From Achromobacter pulmonis (lineage in GTDB: Bacteria; Pseudomonadota; Gammaproteobacteria; Burkholderiales; Burkholderiaceae_B): a stretch of DNA of 64,000 nucleotides. Location: NCBI RefSeq assembly GCF_002885955.2, contig NZ_POQS01000006.1, positions 62,001-126,000 of the forward strand, in the 5' to 3' direction. The stretch's first letter is position 1; the number at the start of each line of letters is the position of its first letter. The notes beneath the pieces are model-generated. The model did not search any database and had not been told where the DNA came from. It was given only the letters and a program-made list of their open reading frames with translations. Position numbers and translations under genes: made by a program. Shown one piece after another: positions 52,099-60,718 of this stretch.

Positions 52099-52775
52099 AT
52101 GTGCGGTCGCATTGTCCAGAAGTCAGGCCCTATGGATTACGTCGAGCGCCTGTTCCCCAATCCGCGCCTGATCTTTGCCGATTCCGCAGGACCGCGCTAC
52201 AACATCCCGCCCGGCACGCATCCGATGGCAATGCATCGCCTGGCCGACGACTTCGAGCTGGAGCGCCTACACTGGGGCTGGCGCCCGCACAATTCGAAGT
52301 ACTTCATGTCAAGCGCGCGGCTGGACAAGATCCTCGCCGGCGCCTGGCCCTGGAAGATGCTCACCGCGCGCGGCCGCATCCTGGTGCCGGCGGACTGCTG
52401 GTATGAATGGAAGCCCCTGGCCGATGGGCCGAAGCCGCCCAAGCAGCCCTACTACATCCACGCGACCGACAATGCACCGCTGTTCTTCGCAGCCCTTAGC
52501 AACTGGCGCCCCGGCGCCGACAAGGACGAAGCCCACGGCTTTGCTCTCGTCACCAATGACTCTCCCTGGGCGGCATGATCGACGTTCACGACCGGCGGCC
52601 GGTAGCGCTGCCGGCCGACCTCGCCATCCACTGGGTGGACCCGGAGGTTCCCACTGCCCAGGCGCTTGCGCTGCTGGAGCATGGCCTGCCGGAAACGGCG
52701 TTCACCTGGCACCCGGTGCGCAAAGAAGTGGGCAATTCCAAGTACCAGCTCGCCAACGCAATCGACCCCATTTAA
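52099..52775 (+). pseudogene. yedK: SRAP/YedK-family (HMCES-like) peptidase, frameshifted
   Basis: SOS-response-associated peptidase that crosslinks to abasic sites in single-stranded DNA. The start at 52099 gives the required Met-Cys ('MCGRIVQKSG', Cys2 catalytic). 'PRYNIPPGT', 'WGWRPHNSK' and 'RILVPADCWYEWKP' (catalytic Glu) follow. The frame breaks near 52565 after 'ALVTNDSP' and continues in another frame as 'GGMIDVHDRRPVALPADLAI', with the essential His in HDRRP. A one-base change would restore about 225 residues. Confidence 0.85.
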
Positions 52776-52813
52776 AGCGGAATATACTGGATATACAACC
52801 AGTGTTTTCCGCT

Positions 52814-53119
52814 ATGCCGTTCAAAGAGCCCCTGACCGCCGACCAGCTACGCACCATCCGCCTGCGTCAGCCGTGGAACCCCGATGTGATCGCCCTGCTG
52901 TGGGAGATCAAGCGGCTACGCTCGGTCCTGCTACGCCTGCACCAGGTCTCCGGCGATCTGAAGCGGCCCGCAAGCCTCATGGGCGAGATCTACGACGACC
53001 TGATGGAGGGCTTGGCCGCCGAACCCTGTGTGATTGAGCGCGACCAGATGACGGCCGAGCTGCTGGAGCAACCGCGCAAGCTGCGCAAGGGTATGGCGCT
53101 GCGGTCACGCAGCAGGTAA
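52814..53119 (+). CDS. Phage protein, unknown
   Basis: 101-aa protein starting 'MPFKEPLTADQLRTIRLRQP' with a helical, Leu/Arg-rich body ('LLWEIKRLRSVLLRLHQVSG'). Follows the SRAP remnant by 38 bp. Similar small proteins accompany SRAP genes in Bordetella-type prophages; function unknown. Confidence 0.6.
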   Translation: MPFKEPLTADQLRTIRLRQPWNPDVIALLWEIKRLRSVLLRLHQVSGDLKRPASLMGEIYDDLMEGLAAEPCVIERDQMTAELLEQPRKLRKGMALRSRSR

Positions 53120-53132
53120 TCAATTCATGCCC

Positions 53133-53501
53133 TCATTTGAGGGTGATGGAGATGTGCGACTCGAAAACTTTATAGAGCGCAAAAGCGCCACCGATCAAAG
53201 CTCCGCCAACCACAAAAAGAGCTTTCACCCAGCGGATCGACTTTTCGACGTCCGAGACTTTACCTTCCACTTTTTCGAGAGAACTGGCCACACGTCCTTG
53301 CTTTTCGTCCATGCGCCCGTGGCGCTCGGCCAACTCGCCTAACCGGGTGTCAATAGAATCCAACTTTTGCCAGATGAATTGCGAGTAATCACCTCGCATT
53401 ATTCCTGGGTCCGAGACGACGTTAGATGATGAGTCGTCTGCTGTATCAATCATTCGCGAGGCGTCCGACCTCCGGCGTTCTGATGCGCCCTTTACCGCCA
53501 T
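53133..53501 (-). CDS. Membrane-anchored coiled-coil phage protein
   Basis: 122-aa protein: a charged N-terminal third, a coiled coil (about 50-90, 'LDSIDTRLGELAERHGRMDE', 'QGRVASSLEKVEGKVSDVEK') and one C-terminal membrane helix ('WVKALFVVGGALIGGAFALY'). A tail-anchored layout seen in some phage exclusion or lysis-control proteins; role not known. 2 bp after the next gene. Confidence 0.65.
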   Translation of the reverse strand: MAVKGASERRRSDASRMIDTADDSSSNVVSDPGIMRGDYSQFIWQKLDSIDTRLGELAERHGRMDEKQGRVASSLEKVEGKVSDVEKSIRWVKALFVVGGALIGGAFALYKVFESHISITLK

Positions 53502-53503
53502 GA

Positions 53504-53776
53504 TCACTCCATCCGAAGTCGCAACCATTCCCACAAATCGGTAGGTGCCCGTCCGCTGTAGCTAGAGACGGGCAAGACTAGTCCACTTGAAATAAAGGGA
53601 TCACCCCGCATGCCAAGCTTTTCGGCTAGTTCTCGAGAGATGCCATCATAGACAACGAACCACTTATCGTTCGCCAACTTGTAGATCATGCCTTCATCAG
53701 GGATGACCTCCGGCAATCGTTCGGCAACGGCGCTTGGCTTCGACAGCGCTGTAACAAAGTAGACTTGGTGGGCCAT
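53504..53776 (-). CDS. Phage protein, unknown
   Basis: 90-aa soluble protein ('MAHQVYFVTALSKPSAVAER', 'ANDKWFVVYDGISRELAEKL'). No domain recognised. It forms a two-gene unit with the membrane coiled-coil gene just downstream (2-bp gap), which suggests the two work together, possibly as a lysogenic-conversion pair. Confidence 0.6.
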   Translation of the reverse strand: MAHQVYFVTALSKPSAVAERLPEVIPDEGMIYKLANDKWFVVYDGISRELAEKLGMRGDPFISSGLVLPVSSYSGRAPTDLWEWLRLRME

Positions 53777-53974
53777 TATCAAAGTTCCGTGATCAGCTCA
53801 ATTCGGCGATCGAGGGGGAATATAGCATGTCCCCTTTTTACCCTATCGCCAAGATAGCGCTAGAAAAGTGGCTTGCTCTCTGGATCGCCGAGCTTCCGTT
53901 CTACCACAGCAACGTGCATGCCTACATCACGCACATGGGGGTTGGTTCGCGAAATCCCAAGCACCCCACTCGCT

Positions 53975-54481
53975 TTACCGCGCATCACGCAGACTATGAA
54001 TGTACCCTTGCAGGCCGTTCACTTGGTCAGCCCATCCTGCACCATCTTTTCCCACCTCGCCAAGTCGGCGTCCAAGGCGTTGAGCTCGGTCAAGACACTC
54101 TCCAAATAGGCCGATCCAGTCGGGACTGGCGCCATCAGGTCCGCCGCCGGCGTAGGATGCCTCGGCGTCCCGGGCGGCAAGCTGCTTGCGCAGCCTCCCA
54201 ACGCGAGCAAAAGCGGCGTCACGATCACGCTCAGCCTTGGCCAACTTGGATTCGGTTTGCTGCCGCGCCAGGACGGCGCCGCGGAACTGGGCATCAGCAC
54301 GGTCTTTTTCCTCCTGCCAGGCGCGCTCGATAGCAGCCTGGCGCTTCTCGATTTCTGCCTGGCGCGCGTCACCGCCGGCCTGGTATTGGCTGGAGCCGTA
54401 CCAGCGCACACAGAGTGCGGCGCCCACCACCAGGGCGACGACGATCAGATAGGGAAGCGCGGCACGCACCAGCGGTTTCAT
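53975..54481 (-). CDS. Rz: Spanin inner-membrane subunit (Rz-like)
   Basis: 168-aa protein: an N-terminal membrane helix ('LPYLIVVALVVGAALCVRWY', about 9-28), then a long charged coiled coil ('EIEKRQAAIERAWQEEKDRA'). This is the i-spanin layout. It spans the periplasm with Rz1 to fuse inner and outer membranes at lysis. Overlaps the endolysin gene by 4 bp. Rz1 is embedded in another frame. Confidence 0.82.
   Translation of the reverse strand: MKPLVRAALPYLIVVALVVGAALCVRWYGSSQYQAGGDARQAEIEKRQAAIERAWQEEKDRADAQFRGAVLARQQTESKLAKAERDRDAAFARVGRLRKQLAARDAEASYAGGGPDGASPDWIGLFGECLDRAQRLGRRLGEVGKDGAGWADQVNGLQGYIHSLRDAR
54019..54228 (-). CDS. Rz1: Spanin outer-membrane lipoprotein (Rz1-like), embedded in Rz
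   Basis: About 69 residues from a GTG start: signal 'VTPLLLALGGC' with a clear lipobox, then the Pro-rich mature part 'CASSLPPGTPRHPTPAADLM'. It lies wholly inside Rz in a different frame, as in lambda. Start uncertain (a second GTG lies 6 bp further in). Confidence 0.72.
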   Translation of the reverse strand: MIVTPLLLALGGCASSLPPGTPRHPTPAADLMAPVPTGSAYLESVLTELNALDADLARWEKMVQDGLTK

Positions 54482-55008
54482 CGGGTCACCTCGGCCAGGG
54501 CCTGGGCATAGTTGCGGCCCCACTTGGCGCGAAGCTCCGCGCGCTGGGCGGGCGTGCCGCGGTCGTAAGCACCGGGCCGCCAGGTGCGCAGATACAACCG
54601 CCAGGCGCCCTCTTCGTCACCCACAAGCGGCAGCCGGCCCGGGTCGCTCCACAGCAGCAGACGAGCCAGGCCTGCCGCCAGCACGTCGTCATGCTCGATG
54701 GCATCCCAGATTGCGGCATCGCGCGCGGGCACACCTCGGACCTGGTAGAGGTGCGCCGCCGCGGCGCTCGTAGCCGCGTGCAGCCGAACGCCATGTACCA
54801 TGCCGCCTCCCCGCTCCGCCTGCCAGAAGCTCTTGGCAGGGCCAGTCGGTCGCGGCGGGCTGCCGACCAGTTGGCGGCGGTCCACCAAGCGACTTTCTTG
54901 CAGACCGGTAGCTAGCAGCTGGACGCGCGCCGAAGGCGTGTCCATCTTGGCCGGAAGCAGCGCCAGCGCGGGGTTGATAGCCCCTGCGATAATCTCTTTC
55001 AGCGTCAT
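54478..55008 (-). CDS. Phage endolysin candidate (lysozyme-like)
   Basis: 176-aa soluble protein. The N-terminal region has 'LLATGLQESRLVDRRQLVGS' with a candidate catalytic Glu, and 'GPAKSFWQAERGGGMVHGVR'. The middle is helical. Its place between the holin-like and spanin genes (overlapping both by 4 bp) supports a peptidoglycan-degrading role. The fold is lysozyme-like by pattern only, so the family is uncertain. Confidence 0.65.
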   Translation of the reverse strand: MTLKEIIAGAINPALALLPAKMDTPSARVQLLATGLQESRLVDRRQLVGSPPRPTGPAKSFWQAERGGGMVHGVRLHAATSAAAAHLYQVRGVPARDAAIWDAIEHDDVLAAGLARLLLWSDPGRLPLVGDEEGAWRLYLRTWRPGAYDRGTPAQRAELRAKWGRNYAQALAEVTR

Positions 55009-55304
55009 GAATTGATCCTCACAATGCACGCCACGTTCCCCTGGGCGCGATAGACCAACACGGCGATCAGCACCGCCACAACCGCCTGCCAGACCGTCAC
55101 CGGCTCGTGCCGCAGAAGAACATCCAGGGCTTGCCCGCCCGTGCCCACAATGAGCAGGTAGGCCAGCCAGGACATCCCGCGGCGAAACCGGGCGCCCTTC
55201 CGGCGATACAGCAGCAGCCGCGCCGCCGACGCGAAATTCGCCACCACAAACAAAAGGGCCACCAGATGCTGGTGGCCCATGCTGATCATTTCGGCAGGTT
55301 GCAT
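55005..55304 (-). CDS. Putative holin (3-TM)
   Basis: 99-aa membrane protein with three hydrophobic segments ('HLVALLFVVANFASAARLLL', 'MSWLAYLLIVGTGGQALDVL', 'VWQAVVAVLIAVLVYRAQG'). This fits the phage holin family 3 layout. Overlaps the endolysin start by 4 bp. A second ATG eight codons in could give a dual-start holin/antiholin pair. Confidence 0.68.
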   Translation of the reverse strand: MQPAEMISMGHQHLVALLFVVANFASAARLLLYRRKGARFRRGMSWLAYLLIVGTGGQALDVLLRHEPVTVWQAVVAVLIAVLVYRAQGNVACIVRINS

Positions 55305-55305
55305 A

Positions 55306-55653
55306 TCAGCCCCCTTTCTTGAAGACCGCGGTGAAATCGAACGTCTTGATGCGCTCGATTGCCGCCAGAGCGATAGTCACGACCAGCGCCGCCGCACCGA
55401 AGGCCGCGATGGCGGTTTCCTTGATCGGCGTCAGCGCCACCACGTCCGGCGCGGCCAGGTAGCCGATCACGAAAGAGATAGCCCAGTAGATGCCGCGCGA
55501 CAGCAAGCCACCCTCCTTGCGCGACACGACGAAAAGCGACGCCCCGGCAAACGCCCCGATGAGAGCATTGCCATCTATCCCAGGCAGCAGGCCGGCGAGC
55601 GTCACGCCCGCGGCTGCTGCCGCCACAACACCTGTGCTTGCAGGTTCTGCCAT
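55306..55653 (-). CDS. Putative holin-like membrane protein
   Basis: 115-aa protein with three to four hydrophobic segments ('VVAAAAAGVTLAGLLPGIDG', 'GIYWAISFVIGYLAAPDVVA', 'AIAAFGAAALVVTIALAAIE') and a short basic C-terminus. First gene of the lysis cassette, 1 bp before the next holin-like gene. Either could be the true holin, with the other an antiholin. Confidence 0.65.
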   Translation of the reverse strand: MAEPASTGVVAAAAAGVTLAGLLPGIDGNALIGAFAGASLFVVSRKEGGLLSRGIYWAISFVIGYLAAPDVVALTPIKETAIAAFGAAALVVTIALAAIERIKTFDFTAVFKKGG

Positions 55654-55708
55654 CTATCTAAACTCCAAGAAATATGCCCGCGCGACGTGGGCGAGATCGA
55701 CGGCGGCC

Positions 55709-56374
55709 TTAGAGCCAACCGGTCACGTCAATGAACGAGACGGGGCACGCCCCGGCGTAGCTGGTGAAAACGTTCGCGAAGAGCGGTGCCCAGCCGAAGA
55801 ACCGCATTCCATACTCGGGAAATGCAACGTGAAGGCCGTTGGATCTAGCGTAGATGTGCTCCAGGCAGAGAAAACATGACCAGCCGCCACCTGCCTGCGG
55901 CATGCAGTCGTACCCCTGTCGAGTGAACGACACGTTGTACGCATACTTCGACGCCGGCAGCCCCGCGTAGTCCCATCCATCCCGATACGCCTGGCGATAG
56001 GCATCGAAGTAGTTGGGCAGGTCGATGGTTTGCAGCACGTCCATGGGCCTTGCCGTGCTCATGAAAATGTGCGTCCCGTCTTGTGCCCAGATATCAATCG
56101 GCCCCCCGGTCTGCCAAGGCCGATCAAATACGTAGTACTCGCATTGGCCGCGAAATCGATAGAGCACTTCGTTCCCGTTGCGGGCCATGGCGACGACGCC
56201 GCCAAACTCGGATACGGGACGAAAGAAGAGAACGGGGTCAATGCAATTCACAAAGATATTGTTGTAGCGGTCCGCACCGGTGACCCCAGAGTACCGAAGG
56301 AACATGTTCACGTTCCGGCTATCAACGATCAGATTTCCAGCTTCGTTGTACAAAACTACAGCTGCATCAGCCAT
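55709..56374 (-). CDS. Phage protein downstream of J, unknown
   Basis: 221-aa aromatic- and Cys-containing protein ('AAVVLYNEAGNLIVDSRNVN', 'YDCMPQAGGGWSCFLCLEHI'). No domain recognised. Overlaps the gene above by 1 bp, and its position right after J suggests a tail-tip or fibre-associated component. The three closely set Cys near the C-terminus could bind metal. Confidence 0.6.
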   Translation of the reverse strand: MADAAVVLYNEAGNLIVDSRNVNMFLRYSGVTGADRYNNIFVNCIDPVLFFRPVSEFGGVVAMARNGNEVLYRFRGQCEYYVFDRPWQTGGPIDIWAQDGTHIFMSTARPMDVLQTIDLPNYFDAYRQAYRDGWDYAGLPASKYAYNVSFTRQGYDCMPQAGGGWSCFLCLEHIYARSNGLHVAFPEYGMRFFGWAPLFANVFTSYAGACPVSFIDVTGWL

Positions 56375-56664
56375 TAACGAACTCCGTAAAGGATCTTGGC
56401 ATTAACGCGCCCGTTGGGCTGGCCCGGGACGAACCGCCAGGAGATCGTGCCCCCTGAGCGAGCGATCATTGGGGCGTTCCCGGACCCGTAATCGCCCAGC
56501 GCCTGAACCGCGATCCAGCCATCGGGACCGGCAAGCTCGGGGACGTAGATGCTGCCGTCGCTGGTCCCGGTCCAGACTGCGCCGAGCTGGCGGGCAATGC
56601 GGGTGCTGAAGTTGATCAGCATTCGCCCTTGGTCGTCCCAGACTTGGAGAGGAGCGATTGCCAT
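56374..56664 (-). CDS. Phage protein downstream of J, unknown
   Basis: 96-aa beta-rich protein ('APLQVWDDQGRMLINFSTRI', 'GSIYVPELAGPDGWIAVQAL'). The N-terminal opening resembles that of the next gene ('VVLYNEAGNLIVDS'), so the two may be related tail-tip domains. It shares one base with each neighbour. Confidence 0.6.
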   Translation of the reverse strand: MAIAPLQVWDDQGRMLINFSTRIARQLGAVWTGTSDGSIYVPELAGPDGWIAVQALGDYGSGNAPMIARSGGTISWRFVPGQPNGRVNAKILYGVR

Positions 56665-59600
56665 CAGTCGCCTCCAAATCGTGCGCCCAGCACGCCATTG
56701 GGGTAGTAGTACCTCATCCCCTTGTTGTTGATCTCCGTGCGCGAACCGTCAGCCCCCTGCCCGTTGAACTCGGCCGATCCAGTCCGAAAATTCAAGCGCA
56801 GAAGCGGCCGCCCTCCAAACCCCGTGGCGTCGGAATCCAGGTAATCCGTAAACTTGGCGGCACCGATCGAGGCATTACGGACAAGCAGGTCGTTGATGAA
56901 AACCTGGCCGCCGACGATGGCGAAGGGCAACGCAACCTGATCGCCGTTGGGGTGAAGCACCGCGAAACGGTCCGCAGCAACAATTACCTGCGACTCCCTT
57001 ACGCCACCGCTGTTCTCGACGCCCACGCCGATACCCGCAATCCAGTTCTTTCCCCCAGATGAGGTCTGAACCTTGATGCTCCACATGGCCGCCAATTTCC
57101 CGTCGGTCTGCGCGATGGCCTGGCTGGTTTCCTCCACCCCAGCGAATGCTTGATTGGCTCTATCAAGCGCGCCGCCAGCCTTGTCGAGTGCGCCATCAGC
57201 CCGCACGGACACGTCATCAACAGACGCCTGTACAGAGGTGACGCGCTTCCCCAACGAGCCCACCTCATCTGCTCGGGTCAGCGCCTCCTCCTTAATCAAC
57301 GCCGTGTTTTCGCCGACCTTTGCACTTACCGTGGCAATGGTCTGCGCCATCTCAGCGTTTTGCTCTTTCCTGGTGATCTCCTCCTGCTCAATGCGTGTTT
57401 CCAATACAGGCACTTTCTGAATAGGGGCTAAAACATTCTGAGCCAGTTCAGTTTCGGTAATCTTGCCCTTGAGGTACTCCAGAATTTCCCAGGCATCCGA
57501 GCTTGCCTGCCCGACCGCCCCGTTTCCGGCCGGATACCGCACACCGGCGACGCCGTTGCGATCACGCAGGATCGCCCAGAAGTAAAGGCGAGCGCCCGCG
57601 GACAGTCCCATCAACGTGGCACTGTCTTGCGGAAACGCATAGTCTCCAAGCTTCTGCGCCGCCTCGAAAGACGGCGACGTTCCGTACCAAATCTCGGTCC
57701 GCTCGATGATCGAAGGCCCGGCCGGAAAGCCCCACTTCAACTGGATAGCGAAGACGAGCGATTTAGCCGTCAAGCTGGTGACCGTCGGCGGTGGCGCAAG
57801 AATGCCATCCAGCTGCGTCTGGGCCGAGGAAGCCCAAATAGACGTTACGTCTAGGGCGTTCACAGCTCTCACGCGGCAAATGAATGCGCCCGCGTATATG
57901 TTGGGCACCTCGATGCTGGTGGAGCCTGTTCGGGGAAGATTCACCCACTCCGAATTGTCGCGACGCCACTGCACCTCGTACGCCACCGCGCTGTCGGCCC
58001 GCTCCCAGGTGAACACCGCCGTATGGCTGGCGAAACCCTGGCTGATCACCGGATAGGAGGTAATCGTCACGCCCGTCGGAGGGGGCTGCACGCCGGGTGG
58101 AATGACACTGACGGGCGGCGGGTCCAGTCTCGTGCCAAAGTCGACGTTGTTGAATTTTCCGGGTTCGTGCTGGATGGCAGCGATTTCCGCTATCAGGCCA
58201 TCAGTCTGCCTTACGCGCTGGACCCGGAAGCGTTGGGCCGAAAGCGCCTCGGACTCCAAGGTCCATACGCACTCGGCCTCCGGAACCTCCGAGTAGGGGG
58301 CAGTCACCGTCAAAATGAGAACAGTGCCGGGCAAGCCCACCATATCCGCAGTGAGCTCCGTGGAATCCACCGTGAATGTGGTCATGTCCGCCGTCACGCC
58401 CTGGCCGACAGCAGTACTGATAATCCGAGTCTCAGAAACGCCGCTAGGCAAATTAATGGTCAGCCGATCGCCAGGACGGACGCCCAATTCCGCATCGACG
58501 GTTATTTGCGCAGCAGTGGCCGACCGAACGCGACCGCCGATGCGGCGGCCCGCGAGATTGGGGTCCGCCACGCGGATAATGCTTCCAGGTCGCACGCGGC
58601 ACGAATCCAGACCCACGGAGAACGACACCGAACGCGTTTCCATCCGCGATGTGAGCAGCAACCACTTACCCACCCGGTTGGCTTGGCCACGAGAGGTGCA
58701 CCCGAATGCGCTGACCTCGACCTTCTTCAGGCCGTAGCGGGCCAGCGCTTCGCGGTCTTCGACGTACTCAACCTTCTGGCGCCCCATGTCGGAAAGGTCA
58801 TTCCACGAAACGAGCGCGACTGTGTGACGCGTATTCAGCGCCGATCCAACATAGGTGAACCGGCCGTCAATGACGTTGCCTGCGGTAAAGGTGTAGACGG
58901 GATCACCCGGCATATCAGCCACCGCCACCACCGAACCGCTGGCCCAGTACGCCATGCCGCGGAATACCGACGCCAGATCTTGCATCACGCGGAAGGCGTC
59001 GGCGGCCGACTGGAGATAGCAGTTGCAGGTAAAACGCGGCTCCTGACCACCAAAACCGTCAGGGACCAGTTCATCGCAGTAGCGGCCGATCTGATAGAGA
59101 CTCCACTTGTCCAGCCACCCCGCAGGGATTCGGCTGCCCAGCCCGTATCTGTCGTTGGAGATCAGGTCGAAAAATATCCATGCCGGGTTGTCCGTCCAGG
59201 CCAGCTTGAACGTGCCGTCCCAGGTGCCCACATAGACACGCGAATTGGGGTCGTAATTGGAAGGGACGCGAATGATGCGGCCCTTCCAGTCATACGCTCG
59301 GGTCGGTATCCGCTGGTATCGCGACGCGTCAATCTTGAGGCCGACAACTGCCGACATCGGATATCGCAGCTTCGCGTCAATCACCTCCGAATACGAATCC
59401 ACAAGCGTACGATCTGCGATCGTGTTGCTATTGGCGTTCGGGGTCAGCCGGGCGACTCGCACAGACCATCCCTGCCGAGCTCTCGGCAGGTCGACCCGAT
59501 GCGACCGCGGGTAGCGCTGCGTCGTCTTCCCGTCCGCCGCGCTAGAAAGCACAACCTGATAGGCGCCTCCATCCGTGCTGAGTTCAATCTGATACTCAAC

Positions 59601-60113
59601 GCGATAACCGCCAATGCCCTTGCTTTCACTGGCCTCAGATAGCCCTTCGAATGCGAGATTCACCCGCACCGCCGACAACTGCAGATTGCTCAGCGTCTGC
59701 ACCCAGGGTGTGCCAAACCGCAGCTCGAGATTGACCGAAGTGGTGCTTTCCGCCGCGGGAAACCCCGGAAGCGGATCTTGAGTTTGCGTGCCGGGCCGGA
59801 AATCAATCTCGATGTCTGGAACATTCAGCGTTCCGTCGGCATTCGCCACGGGCGTGCCGTCCAAGTAAACGTCGCGCAACGCCTCATTCAAGCCATGGGC
59901 CGGCCCAAAGACCTCTCCTTCTGAGATCAGGTCGATCACCCGCGCATAGGAAGTTCCATGGAGACTGTCGGGTGCTTCCTTAGGGCTTCGGCCTCCACCA
60001 CCGCCTTTCCCGCCTCCGTAGCCGACGACCGAAACGCGCGGTCGCTGAGTGCCTCCGGAAACAAAAAGGGCGCCCGAAGGCGCCCCAGTGGCTGGAATGT
60101 GCTGCAACCTCAT
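56664..60113 (-). CDS. J: Phage tail tip protein J (host specificity)
   Basis: 1149-aa central tail-tip protein, the lambda gpJ homologue, which contacts the host receptor. The N-terminal part has the conserved 'GKGGGGGRSPKEAPDSLHGT' and 'ISEGEVFGPAHGLNEALRDV'. A fibronectin-III-like region is at about 690-860 ('HTAVFTWERADSAVAYEVQW'), then a long coiled-coil stretch (about 900-1010) and a DUF1983-like C-terminus ('MWSIKVQTSSGGKNWIAGIG'). Intact. Overlaps I and the next gene. Confidence 0.94.
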   Translation of the reverse strand: MRLQHIPATGAPSGALFVSGGTQRPRVSVVGYGGGKGGGGGRSPKEAPDSLHGTSYARVIDLISEGEVFGPAHGLNEALRDVYLDGTPVANADGTLNVPDIEIDFRPGTQTQDPLPGFPAAESTTSVNLELRFGTPWVQTLSNLQLSAVRVNLAFEGLSEASESKGIGGYRVEYQIELSTDGGAYQVVLSSAADGKTTQRYPRSHRVDLPRARQGWSVRVARLTPNANSNTIADRTLVDSYSEVIDAKLRYPMSAVVGLKIDASRYQRIPTRAYDWKGRIIRVPSNYDPNSRVYVGTWDGTFKLAWTDNPAWIFFDLISNDRYGLGSRIPAGWLDKWSLYQIGRYCDELVPDGFGGQEPRFTCNCYLQSAADAFRVMQDLASVFRGMAYWASGSVVAVADMPGDPVYTFTAGNVIDGRFTYVGSALNTRHTVALVSWNDLSDMGRQKVEYVEDREALARYGLKKVEVSAFGCTSRGQANRVGKWLLLTSRMETRSVSFSVGLDSCRVRPGSIIRVADPNLAGRRIGGRVRSATAAQITVDAELGVRPGDRLTINLPSGVSETRIISTAVGQGVTADMTTFTVDSTELTADMVGLPGTVLILTVTAPYSEVPEAECVWTLESEALSAQRFRVQRVRQTDGLIAEIAAIQHEPGKFNNVDFGTRLDPPPVSVIPPGVQPPPTGVTITSYPVISQGFASHTAVFTWERADSAVAYEVQWRRDNSEWVNLPRTGSTSIEVPNIYAGAFICRVRAVNALDVTSIWASSAQTQLDGILAPPPTVTSLTAKSLVFAIQLKWGFPAGPSIIERTEIWYGTSPSFEAAQKLGDYAFPQDSATLMGLSAGARLYFWAILRDRNGVAGVRYPAGNGAVGQASSDAWEILEYLKGKITETELAQNVLAPIQKVPVLETRIEQEEITRKEQNAEMAQTIATVSAKVGENTALIKEEALTRADEVGSLGKRVTSVQASVDDVSVRADGALDKAGGALDRANQAFAGVEETSQAIAQTDGKLAAMWSIKVQTSSGGKNWIAGIGVGVENSGGVRESQVIVAADRFAVLHPNGDQVALPFAIVGGQVFINDLLVRNASIGAAKFTDYLDSDATGFGGRPLLRLNFRTGSAEFNGQGADGSRTEINNKGMRYYYPNGVLGARFGGD

Positions 60114-60715
60114 ACCTGATCCTCTGCGTAGATTCCCGCCGAAATCACCGCGCTACCAACGATCATCCGGCCATACAAAAGCGGCACAGGATTGCCTTGT
60201 GCCATCGTGTTGACCGGTCCGTTGAAGTTGTACGAAGCGCCGTTATCCGGCCCGTCCTTTGCGCTTAATCCGCGCTGCTGTGCCGATAACATTTGCGATA
60301 CCCCGCCCAGCCCAAGAGATACCCCGAGCGAGAACGCCAGGGTGCCAGCGGTCAAGTTTGAGGTAATCGCCAAACCTGCAAAGGGTGCGTAGAACGACAC
60401 CGCGACTAGAGCCGCTCCCAAGATCGTTTGGAACAGACCGCCTCGTTTGGCCCCGGCCGGAACCGGAGCGATACGGATCACATCCGCACCAGTCGGCGAT
60501 CGAAGTTCTTCTTCGGAAATGTTGCGCTTTCCGACCAAACACGCATATCGCACCCCTTTCGCTTCGCTATCGGCCAGCGCCCTCTCAAAACCAGGCAGCA
60601 CGACACACAATGCCCGAATTGCTTCTGCAGTGCTGCCGACGGCCAATTGATGGAACCGGCCAAACTGAGTGCCGAGCCATCCGTAAAGTCGAATGTTTCG
60701 CAGCCTTTCGCTCAT
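60110..60715 (-). CDS. I: Phage tail assembly protein I
   Basis: 201-aa lambda gpI homologue ('LRNIRLYGWLGTQFGRFHQL', 'VLPGFERALADSEAKGVRYA'). A ubiquitin-like N-terminal fold is expected. The Gly/Ala-rich hydrophobic middle ('GALFQTILGAALVAVSFYAP'-like segment, 115-150) is family-typical. Needed for tail-tip assembly. Overlaps J by 4 bp, 3 bp after K. Confidence 0.9.
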   Translation of the reverse strand: MSERLRNIRLYGWLGTQFGRFHQLAVGSTAEAIRALCVVLPGFERALADSEAKGVRYACLVGKRNISEEELRSPTGADVIRIAPVPAGAKRGGLFQTILGAALVAVSFYAPFAGLAITSNLTAGTLAFSLGVSLGLGGVSQMLSAQQRGLSAKDGPDNGASYNFNGPVNTMAQGNPVPLLYGRMIVGSAVISAGIYAEDQV

Positions 60716-60718
60716 CGC

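Noticed and set aside
53827-54333. Plus-strand open frame across the Rz/Rz1 region
   Set aside because: It is antisense to the spanin genes, and the coiled-coil and lipobox signals support the minus strand.
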